Positions 1-11,500 of a stretch of DNA of 64,000 nt are shown piece by piece (position 1 is the stretch's first letter; each line of letters opens with the position of its first letter). Source of the DNA: Romanomermis culicivorax (Eukaryota > Nematoda > Enoplea > Mermithida > Mermithidae); assembly GCA_963922205.1 (NCBI GenBank), contig CAWUHX010000018.1, positions 248,001 to 312,000 of the forward strand, written 5' to 3'. A model generated the notes under the pieces. The model was given only the letters and a program-made list of their open reading frames with translations, searched no databases and was not told the origin of the DNA. A program made the position numbers and the translations under genes.

Positions 1-1141
1 CCTTCCATAATTTTACATAAAAGTTTGGTCGCTGCCTTGGTGCATCGATCATTTCAAAATGAAAGGAATATAGCGTCCGGAATTCCAAAATTCAGAAAAC
101 ACATAAGTTAGAAATTCAAACAATGCAAATTTGATCTCGAGGTATTTTTTACATAATGTTTGATAATTTTTTAACGCTGGTTCTCTTACTCCAAAATTTT
201 TTCTACAGCTCGGCCGATGGTCACAAGGAAGACATCTGACAGGAAAGACAAGAAAACAAGTAATCGGAGCCGAAACCTCAAAACGATGACCTTAAAAACC
301 ATGAAACCGTTAATCAATAAATAGCGCCAAAAATGGATAAGCTTGTTTCGCAAGAAATTGTAGTTTGACGTTTGAATTTCGAGAGAATTGTTCTTTTTCC
401 AATTGCTGATAGTTTTGGACAAACGAGCAGATCTTTGTCTATTTTTCGTTATAATCTTTTTTGTGCGGGCGTTTTTCTCTAACATGATGCCTTTTCTCTA
501 TTTACTTGCTGCCGAAAGTAACTGTAAGAAAAAGCCACCAGATTCATTCGCATGTTCGTATACAAATTTGAATATAGTTAATGCAAATTGTATTACTTTT
601 TACTGAATAATTTCATATGTCGCCTACCTTGTGCAATGTAATTTTTAAGCTTTTTTGAACAAATTAACGCAAGCGAAACATCATTTATTGAGTGAGCTAT
701 GTTTTTCAATAAAACAACTTAAATGATTTTATTTCGGAAAAATCACAGTGCATGAATGAAAAGGCAGTAAGAATCCATTTAACATAACATTCGATCGAAT
801 ATGGTGTTTTCCACCCTCAGTCATCTGCTTTGAAACTTTGGTAAAGAATCTCCCAAAAAAACATTTTTGGTACCCTAACGTACCCTGCTTTCACAGAATC
901 TGTGCTATATTTTTTCTAGATACGTTTATAGTTCTTGTCATTATGCTTAAAACGCAAGTGATCTACAGTTCATACAGAGTATTACACAGGCACAACAAGA
1001 AATCAGTTTCCGTTCCTTTCCACAAATTCAAGGTCGTGCAAATCGTACAAAACTAATTTCCTCACAAAGAGCATGAAGGGCGAAAATTTTCGTGCAGCCC
1101 TGTCTCGCGGTGCAAAACATATAACAGTCTTCCATTCGATA
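1..1141. other. Left flank, no gene recognised
   Basis: AT-rich sequence with only short open frames that show no domain, signal peptide or convincing exon boundaries. I see nothing I can name here. The neighbouring 10-exon gene ends at 2,559 on the minus strand, so this is sequence beyond its 3' end. Confidence 0.5.
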
Positions 1142-1149
1142 ATTTGTAC

Positions 1150-1753
1150 GATTGTGTATCGGTATACCGAATGTATCGGTATTTCGAATGTATCGGTATC
1201 CCGTATATATCAATATCCCGAATGTTTCAACATCCCGAACAGTGTAATACAATAAAAACACAACTTCTCCGTATACTGAATGTATCAGTATCCCGGACGG
1301 TGTTCACAATAAGAAATTTTCTCTGTAGACCGGACGTATCCGTACTCTGAATAATGTCAGAGCCTAAGCCTAAGCCTAAGCCTAAGACTATGCCTAAGCC
1401 TAAGCCTAAGCCTAAGCCTAAGCCTAAGCCTAAGCCTAAGCCTAGGCCTAAGCCTAAGCCTAAGCCTAAGCCTAAGCCTAAGCCTAAGCCTAAGCCTAAG
1501 CCTAAGCCTAAGCCTAAGCCTAAGCCTAAGCCTAAGCCTAAGCCTAAGCCTAAGCCTAAGCCTAAGCACCCACACAAATTTTTAGTTAAAATGAGTGTGT
1601 TCAACGCAGACAAAAAATGTGTATTCGGGATAACGAGAACCAGACAATGTGATGAAATGAAAAATAAAATTGGGTGTGTACGGGATACCGAAAATTAATG
1701 CATTATTCGGAATGAAGATACATTCGGTATACTGATGGGATGCCGACACATTC
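1150..1753. mobile_element. hAT-like foldback element carrying a telomeric array
   Basis: A 604-bp non-autonomous element. It starts GATTGTGTATCGG and its right end reads GAATGTGTCGG on the other strand. The flanking 8-mers are ATTTGTAC (1142-1149) and ATTTTTAC (1754-1761), a target duplication with one mismatch. The left arm (1150-1350) is an imperfect array of words such as TATCGGTATACCGAATG, and related words in inverted order lie at 1620-1745. The centre is a pure telomeric hexamer array. There is no transposase gene. An 8-bp duplication is typical of hAT elements; assignment to hAT is inference. Confidence 0.65.
1361..1566 (-). repeat. Interstitial telomeric array (TTAGGC)n
   Basis: About 34 near-perfect copies of CCTAAG on the plus strand, so the G-rich nematode telomere hexamer TTAGGC reads on the minus strand, as at a left chromosome end. 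Only a few units are altered, for example near 1387 and 1444. It lies between the inverted arms of the element at 1150-1753, so it was probably carried or expanded inside a transposon rather than left by a chromosome fusion. Open frames of Lys-Pro or Leu-Gly repeats across it are artefacts. Confidence 0.95.
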
Positions 1754-1761
1754 ATTTTTAC

Positions 1762-2558
1762 ATCTCTGTCTCCAACGATCTACCTAACTATACGCAACTC
1801 AGTAGAAAAGAAAAAACACATTTTTCTTCTAAAAGTGCATCCTTGACATCTCCCAAAAGTCTTTAGTTCGGGCATTAGAAAAGCAATTTCTTCACTAATT
1901 TCATTGTGTTTTTGATCTACAAAAAATTACTTGTTTCATACGGTGAAACACATGCTGCAGAAAAATTTGTTATTCAGTTCCCAAGACTTACCCGTGACTA
2001 AAACTAAACGAAGCGGTTCACAAAGTATCCTCAGCAAACAACTCATTCTTCACGAGTTGGATTTTCTAAACGTCAGGATCATTTCATGCAATAATTTCCT
2101 TGCCTCAACTCAAATATTTTTATACCCTTTACTCACTCATTTTGAAATGATTGATGCAGCGAGGTCTCAGTCAAACTTTTATTCAAAATTATGGAAGGCT
2201 CTATTCAATTAATTTTTCTTTTATGATACAGACTGTCACTCTTTTCAACCATTTCAAGATTATCAAAATTGATTTCCTGATCTCTAGCAAGGCTGTGCTT
2301 ACCGAAACTCCGACCGCTGCATCAATCATTTCATGAATAGAATAAAGAGAGTAAAAGATATCAGTTATCAAGCACATGTATCCCTTGATGTTTTGTAATT
2401 TAAAACACTATTGTTTCAAAATTGACAGATCTGGCAGGGGGAGAACTATCATCTAATAATTCAGTAATCCCGAGTTTAACAACACCTCATGTAAGTAGTG
2501 TACCGCACGCGAATACAATCAAGAATTTTCAGAGCATAAATAATCCGTGTTAAACTGA
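1762..2558. other. Intergenic, nothing recognised
   Basis: Spacer between the telomere-bearing element and the last exon of the membrane-protein gene. It should contain that gene's 3' UTR. I did not find a clear AATAAA on the minus strand close to the stop codon. Confidence 0.4.
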
Positions 2559-5500
2559 CTAATGGGGATGACGATCTGCCAAAACGTCTTCGATTTGAAC
2601 ATTTTCCAACGGAAAAGAACGATCGAGCAAGTTTTGTGCAATTTTCCGACGAGAATTGGGCGAAATGATTCCAGTCTGAAAAACATTTTAAAGGAATGAT
2701 TTCAAATTGTTTCAAACATACACGGTACGGAATTTTACAGCGGAAAGACTAGTCATTTTTTTCCCAAAGCTGTCAAAACCAGAATTTACTGATCAAAAAT
2801 TTTACGCGAAAGTTTTTGGAAGTTCTTGGAGTACACCTTGACAGTTGATGAGGTTTGATAAGCATTTAAATTTTTCTCACTCCTTTGCTCAAATAATCTA
2901 TTGATGGCGGCCAGTCTCGATTATTGATCATGTCTTTAGCGTCCTTATCGGTCGGACACACTTTATTTGTCAATCCTAAAAAATTGATATGCTCATGCAT
3001 TCTTTGAGCGAGTTCATTGCCTAATATACTAATCTAAAATTTAAAGATTCAACTAGTCTTGCATTAATCACATATTCAAAATCCTTTATATTTACGTGAC
3101 AAAAATTTTAAGAAATTTCAGAACGAAAATTTCCACTCTAAATTTTTATTGAGCTATTTATGACTCGTTCTTGTCTTCAATATCATGGAATTGAGACGCT
3201 AATCTGGTCCAATTCTGAAAGTTATATCTGTTTCTGTTTCGATTCCGAAATTTTTGTTAATGGTTGACTCTTCAAGGAAATAAAGAGGATGGAGGAATAG
3301 AAGTTTTCTTCTATTACTTCAAGACGCTCCGGATTATGTTATATTAACTAGTAAAAGATATTGTGAGCACGACCATTGAAAATATAAAAAAGCTTAAGGT
3401 TATCTCGCGAGACTTCTTCTTTTGTTGTACAACTGATTCCAGTTGACGTAGTAATTCAATTGACGGCTGACACTTCTGACTTTCGCTCACCATTAGGCTT
3501 CTTCTCCTGTCGTATAGGCATCTTGACATGGTCGAATAACAAAGAATAATTTGTGTTCTACAACAAAAATGACTCATATACAGCAAGATGAATTATCGAT
3601 CCCCTACTTACATAGAAAGATAGCATTTCACTGGGCGATAGATCTTTAGAAGTATTTAGAACTTTATTGGTGATTGTTGGTAACGAGACCAGTTTAGTCC
3701 TCGACGTCTGACTTGTAAATTTACCAGTCTCTCTAAATACCCTACCAGTGTTATCTACTGAATGATTCGTCATTATGGCTAATCTGGCGTGTAAACTCTT
3801 CGATGTTTCATGCTGGCCCGAAATTCTCGCTCGCTGCTGTTCACTCACGACCGAGTCTCTCTAAAGTGGATATAGATGAAAGCTAGAATTTTGCGCAAGA
3901 TTTAGCGTCTGTTGCGATATCATCTTCCAAGGTTCGACACTTGAGTGTCTCATAAGGTTATAACTACGGTTTTGAAGCATGAACTATAGTCACGAAAAAT
4001 GACGTTGAGTATATTTGTAAAGAAAAGTATGTTTTACTCTTTCTGTTTCTGCGCAGCATTTTTTGTGCTTTTTGTGAAATATTAATGCCAGAGCGGTCGC
4101 CAGTAATATTAAACCGAGTGAAACTAAAATGACAACGACCAGTATTGTTTCCGATGGAAAATCGGATTTCGCAGATTCGGGCACGGATTCAATTAGTTCA
4201 ACTGATTCATTGGCATTGGTACTATGATGTTCTAAGGATAAAACCTAGAAAACCAATGTGGGTTGATCATTATTGACGGCCTCATATACGCAATAGTCTT
4301 TTACCGGATGCGTTATTAGTGCACTCAATTCATTACTATCTAACTGGTTGTAGGTCTCTTTAGCTTTAGCTGCATCTACAGCGTGCGATCCATCTACGAC
4401 AAAGAAGCGAATGATGGCTTTATTAACGTTTGGTCGGTCCACGCTGATTAGCTAAAAAATTTAAAATATCAGTGGAACGAATTTCAATTGCTTCTTTGAT
4501 AATTCTGCTTTTCATTCTAAAATGGGCTTATATTCTTGTAATGGTTGTCGTTTCAAATACATCCCGGCGTATTTTCACAATATCAGAGCAGTATAATCCA
4601 GATTTTATGTCACATCTGTTAATCCGTATCTCATTTGTCTGCACACATATATTTGTGTCTGCATCTGTATCAGTGCCTGATTCTTCATGTGCGTATCTTT
4701 ATCTATCTTTATCTTTATCTTTATCTTTATCTTTATCTTTATCTTTATCTTTATCTTTATCTTTATCTTTATCTTTATCTTTATCTTTATCTTTATCTTT
4801 ATCTTTATCTTTATCTTTATCTTTATCTTTATCTTTATCTTTATCTTTATCTTTATCTTTATCTTTATCTTTATCTTTATCTTTATCTTTATCTTTATCT
4901 TTATCTTTATCTTTATCTTTATCTTTATCTTTATCTTTATCTTTATCTTTATCTTTATCTTTATCTTTATCTTTATCTTTATCTTTATCTTTATCTTTAT
5001 CTTTATCTTTATCTTTATCTTTATCTTTATCTTTATCTTTATCTTTATCTTTATCTTTATCTTTATCTTTATCTTTATCTTTATCTTTATCTTTATCTTT
5101 ATCTTTATCTTTATCTTTATCTTTATCTTTATCTTTATCTTTATCTTTATCTTTATCTTTATCTTTATCTTTATCTTTATCTTTATCTTTATCTTTATCT
5201 TTATCCTTATCTGTATATGTATCTGTATCTGTATCTGTATCTGTATCTGTATCTGTATCTGTATCTGTATCTGTATCTGTATCTGTATCTGTATCTGTAT
5301 CTGTATCTGTATCTGTATCTGTATCTGTATCTGTATCTGTATCTGTATCTGTATCTGTATCTGTATCTGTATCTGTATCTGTATCTGTATCTGTATCTGT
5401 ATCTGTATCTGTATCTGTATCTGTATCTGTATCTGTATCTGTATCTGTATCTGTATCTGTATCTGTATCTGTATCTGTATCTGTGTCTGTGTCTGTATCT

Positions 5501-8500
5501 GTATCTGTATCTGTATCTGTATCTGTATCTGTATCTGTATCTGTATCTGTATCTGTATCTGTATCTGTATCTGTATCTGTATCTGTATCTGTATCTGTAT
5601 CTGTATCTGTATCTGTATCTGTATCTGTATCTGTATCTGTATCTGTATCTGTATCTGTATCTGTATCTGTATCTGTATCTGTATCTGTATCTGTATCTGT
5701 ATCTGTATCTGTATCTGTATCTGTATCTGTATCTGTATCTGTATCTGTATCTGTATCTGTATCTGTATCTGTATCTGTATCTGTATCTTTATCTGTATCT
5801 GTATCTGTATGTAACTGTGTCTGTATTTGTATAAATAATTTTTAGGCACGATTTCACATCATTAGTTGTGAATTAAGTGATTAAGTTTAAGTGAACAGGA
5901 ACACCCAGAAATCGTCGGTCATATGACTAGCTATTGTGCCCCCTGGATTTTCCAATCTTATGGCTAGCTTGCCATATGGTAGTCATAGCACCCTATACTT
6001 TTGGTTGGAAAAATACTGAAAAATGTCAATGTTTTTATGATAAATGTCAATTTTTCAACAAAAAATGGTTAGAAATGTCAATTTTCTCGACGCTCCGCGC
6101 CATAAATACATATTTACGGTTTTTTATACAAAAATTTATATCCTTCGTACCGTTTTCGGACTTTTTTGGTGACAAAATCATTTTTTTTCTTCAGAGACCC
6201 CTTCCCCTAAAATTTTGCGAATCAGTGACCCCCGGCCCCAAAAAGGTTGCCCGACCCCCCAAAACCTCAGAGCTCCGTTAAATGTATGATCAACACAATT
6301 TTATGAATTACTCAATCAAATGTAAAAGCCAACTTTTTCAAGCTCCTTTACCAGACTTTGCACATAGTACACACGTGAAAGTTTGATAAACGTGTGCTAA
6401 AATGCTTTGGATAATGAACACCAAAACCAGGACCTATGACACATACTTTCTTTCTCGGACTCACTGTGTTGGGCATGCTGTTAGGAAAAGTGGCTCTCGG
6501 AATGTTTTCGCAGAATGTTTGGCATTTGGTTTGATTTGCATATCACATGCTAAAAAATATTTCCTCACCTCAACATTCATTTTTGTTCCATTTTTTGACG
6601 AAGCTCTATTCTCTGCTTCGCTTTGCCTACGAATTCTAGATTTTTGGTTTATTCCTAGTCGCCGATTTTTACCTTCGACGTAAGCTTCTTCCAAACCCTT
6701 CTTTATCGGTTCCAAAAATTCATCCGAATTAAGTTGAATTGATCTTTTGACCCGCAAAGCAACGGACAAAATATTCTTATCCTCAGGAGGGTTTTGCATC
6801 AATACGTAACGTTTCGATAGTTTCCTTTCAGTGAAATTTCCATTGCCATCCTCTCGTTCAATGGGCGAGGGGACCAATGATTCTCTACCTTTGATTTCAT
6901 CTCTGGCAGCATGTGGAACTGCTGTTGCTACTGTCGATACTTCCACGATTATTCTGGATTCTGAATTTATTGCAGTTGAACTAGAGTGTTCAATGATTTC
7001 GTCCACAGTGGCGTTTCCAACATTGATTGTGGGGGCTGGCAGAAGCGGCCGAGTGATTGGTGTTGCTATCGTGGCCACTGAATACTGCGTTATAATGAAA
7101 TTTTCCGAATTTTCATGCGCAATGGGCACACTCCCTGTTGTGCTTTGATAAGGAACTAAAGTCGCTTCCTGTGATATTGTGATGGTTGAATTCATAGGAG
7201 GAACCTGGAAAAGCTTCAGTTTCATATTCCAAACGTCAAAACGGGCTGATAAATTCAAAAATCAAAAATTCTTTGCTCACATCAGATTTAAATGTTTTAT
7301 GTGAGGTCAGAACATCAAAGAGCTTCCAAGTGACAACAGAAAAGGGGCACTTACTCGGAAATTTTCCCGAAAGTTTTATTTAGATTAGAATTTGTATAGA
7401 TTTTCAAATAATAGAATCAACGTTTTAAAAAAATTGATCCAAATATATGAGAATAGAGCGTTGATAGGCTGATGTTCCTCGCTTTTTCAAGGTGCAAACT
7501 TTCAAACGTCATGTTCCGAATGGTGTACTTCAAAAAAATCAGCATCGGCGTTATAAATCCTTAACTTTTCGGCTGTTTCTGCATTTATAACACAGAATCA
7601 GTGTTCAGAATACTGATCTTATTACAGATCAGGAACACAGAATCTTATAACACGTAATCAGAAAGGGGGTGTAAATCCTCCTACCTTAGACCCTTAAGAC
7701 AACTTACCCCACCCCAGTGCTTTTTAAAGCAAAATGCGGTTATTTTTCTCAATTTTTTTGTGTTTTCCTGCCATTTTGATCCAATTTTGGTGTTTGACCC
7801 TCTACCTGAAAAAGTTTTGCCTTGCATGTCTGATTCATACCTGGATTGAAGTAATCTCTGCTTCAATGCAAACGACGTCGGATGATGGGTTGAGAGTGCT
7901 CCTAATGCAAGTAAACCCAGTTGGAGTTGTGATTTGTACAGTGTGTCCTGGAGTCGTAGTTTCAAGTGATGCTATCGACGTGAAAGCAGAAAAATTCGGC
8001 AGGGGTGGTACAGTGTTGTAAGCGGAAGTAACACTTTCGGCGGTTATTGCTGAAATTAGAAAAAAATTTTCTGGGCATGAACAAAAGTATTGTAAACTAA
8101 TGGAATTGGTACTCTCGACTATAATTTTGAGTTATTGAGCTAAACTACTTTGTGGTTTCATTTTCATGAACAAATTTTATCCTCAAACGTCATTTTCCAG
8201 CAACTTTCTTATAATGGATCGGTACGTCGATTAACGCTTGAAAATTATCTGATTCCTCACAATTTTCCACTTCAGAATTTAGAAAATTAAAGGACACACA
8301 TTAATCAATAGAAATAGGACGAATTCCAGAATCAGGCCTACTGTAAAAGGCTCTGAAATACTGTATCTTTTTGTCGTAAGGGTTTGCTAATGTTTGACAC
8401 CCTTTTGATTTCAATTCCGCGAGTGGAAAGTCTTCATGCAAATCGGCGACTGGCGTTGATCAAGCACATACGATTTACGCAGAAACCGAGCGCCAGAGGA

Positions 8501-11500
8501 AAAGTATAGGTTTGTTGAAAATGATTCTTGTGATATTTTTTGGTCTATGAACTACGCCGCACCTAGCAAAAGATTTCTCTCCAATCTGTTTTATCTACAT
8601 TATTTTTACTATAGGTTCGTCCGGTTTTCTTAATAACATTAATTATTTTTTTATTAATTTTAATCAAGTTCGTCATTCAGTAGGAAGTAAGTGGGTAAAT
8701 AGCCCTTACGCTAGTGCATTGCTGAGCCAGATCGGATATAAACCGTAACAGGGTTTCTCTTCTTTCGAGCCAGTGGAATTAAATTTTCCTCTGGGAGTCA
8801 TTGAGGGCCCATCTATTTAAAGAGTTTGTTGTCACGTCTGGGGAAGGACTGTTGCACTATATCCAAGGCACAGCAAAGAAGTTCTAACTTACTAAAAGCC
8901 AATCTCAAATCTTTACTTTGCGTCAATCAAGGACCTGCACAACAATAAAATCCGTTTCTGGTTACTAAATGATAGCATACGACTAACGTATTTCACTATT
9001 TATACTTATGTAGCAGATTTAAAATTCACCTATTGATGTTGTTTTACTTATTGACATTGTTGTCATTCTTGAACAAAACTCATGCTATAGTTATTCGTTG
9101 TGAAATGTTTTTTATCAATCCTCAATTTCCTGTATTAAAGCTTACTGTAACATAGAAAATGTATTCCTACTGCATCCACTAAAATTGGAAAATATCCTGT
9201 AACTTAATACACGTGACTTGCTTACCAGTAGTATACATAGTAGCGGTACTGCTATCCGGAAATGGCTCTGGGACTTCGACCGGGTAAGTAAATGGTAATG
9301 AATACTTGAACGCAGTAGAACCGATTTCCATTCTATCAGTCGATTTTTGAGCAATGTGTTCCGACGACATGGAGATTACTGTTGGAATGACCGTAGTGTG
9401 CAATAAGACGGCAGTCGTGCTGATTCTAGAACTAAGTGCGATAGAATGGTCCGTATCACCGGGTACTGTAACTTTTGAGGTATCCTGCTCGCCTTGAAAA
9501 CCTATAGTTGGTTGTACTGTAGCGAACGATCCTGATCCGACGGAAATCCATTTTGAACTAGAGCTTTTCAGTTCTATGGACGTGTTCCCAGTCAAAATGA
9601 GAAAACGTGGGATACCGGATAACACTTCTATCGCTGTCTTATTTGATCTGAGCATCAAATTTGAAGCGTGGCTCGTATTCAATAACGACAGCGAATCGAA
9701 ACTGGTACAGCGAACTTTGGATTTAGAGGGTTCAAGTTCGAAAACCAGTCTTCTGGATTCAACGTTCAAAAATGTGTTAGTCAAAGCCGTATCACCGAAT
9801 TGCAGGGTCGTTTCGTTGTCGGCCCAAACTTTCATCAACGAATAGGGCACCAAGGCAGTGATGTTGTTATTTTGTGGATAACCGACTACTGTTGCATCGT
9901 CTATGTTGATTGTTATCAAATTAGTGATCGAAATATTGAATGAAGAAAAAACAGTGGCTATACGTACGGCGTAACGATCGACGTAGACAAAAATTTCATG
10001 AGTTTTGGCCGAAACTTCGATCAAAGTTTGATTATAAAATATGGACAAATTGCCTGTGACCAGCTCAATCTAAAGAAAAAACGTTGCACAATGAAAACTA
10101 TGAGTGTTCATGGTCTGGCTCACACATCGGCGTGGGGAACCTGAAGAGTTTTGACTTCAGACAGAAAGGGTTTAATCTCACACAGATAGTTACTTTCCAG
10201 GGCGAGCAAATATTTTTTGTCCCAAAATGCAGCAAAAGGCAAAAATTAATAGATATCGCTAAGCTTTCTTCAAAAACAGTTCAGTACAGCTACATTTTTA
10301 TGGGGTTATGGGTAGTTGAAGTTTGGTTAAAATATGGTTGACATCCATCTGATTTCCTTGCTGCCTAGTGAATATCAGACTATGACAATCAAAAGAGCCT
10401 TTACCTTGTTTTATCTCTCATGACGTTGGATCAGATAACATCTAATGACATCTCAGTCGGTCTTTAACCGAAGTATGATCAGTTAGTATCTGGGAATTTT
10501 ATAGTCTGACATTGTGCGTCACATAGCAACAAAAAGAAAAGATGACAATTGAGCATGGCAATATGTGTAAAGCGTCAAACTCTGTGACAATGTCCAGCAG
10601 GATTGGTTTTCCATGAAAGGCTTCATGATATCACATCGCGTCAGACGATGTAGTAGATGTTGTTAGAAGTGCATCGGAGAAATCAAGCAAATAGTACGTC
10701 ACCTTAGTGATGAGAATTAGATTGCATACACTTTTCGTGAATATTAATATCAATTTCGAAGCAGATCATGCCATTTTGCATCTCAATTTAGGCTTCAATA
10801 TTTTTACATGCAATTTTTCGCAATTATAGCGAATTATTCATTCACTATTGGCATTTCATACGATAGCTTTGAAAGATCGTTATATTGTATTTGCCATTCG
10901 ACTTATTTGACCAGAACGACTAGAACGAGTGAATGAAATTGTGTACGTGGTGAATAGAAAAGGGAGAATTCAACGTTTTGAAAATCATGATAGGCAACCT
11001 GGTTCAACAAACAGAGTCATAACTCAATAAATTTGAATTTAAAGTAAATCTGGACCATTTTTATACTCTATTAGTCACAAATCACAAATGTAAGGCTGTC
11101 AGTTGAAAAATTATGAATCACTGACCTCGGTAAATACCAGGGGCCGGTTGAAATATTCGGGTTTTAGTCCGAGCTCGCGATTATCTCCAGCAAAATAATC
11201 GCGAACTCGCGATCAGCAGTTGCAATAACCTCGGAATGATCCCAACGAGCTCGGACTTAAACTCGAGCTCGAGCAGTGCGGTTGCAATAAATTTTCTAGT
11301 CTAATTCTGATCGCGAGGTCGGTTTCAGTGGTACACAAAAGTTAATCGTCATCGGTAGTTGGTTTAAGTCCGAGAAATTTGTTGTTTTTCATGCTTGTCA
11401 TAATTAATTCTCTACATAATCAACTAAATAATCACCAAGCGAATCGAGTTGGATTTGTTCAACATTTTGACAATAAATATTTGGTTTTAGCCTGTATCCA

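Noticed and set aside
1227..1698. Long frames of Lys-Pro, Leu-Gly or Arg-Leu repeats across the telomeric array
   Set aside because: They are translations of a hexamer repeat; every frame without a stop in the unit stays open.
4472..5849. Frames of 375-457 codons made of Leu-Ser, Val-Ser, Tyr-Leu, Ile-Gln or Ile-Cys
   Set aside because: Artefacts of the TTTATC/TGTATC array; there is no non-repetitive coding sequence around them.
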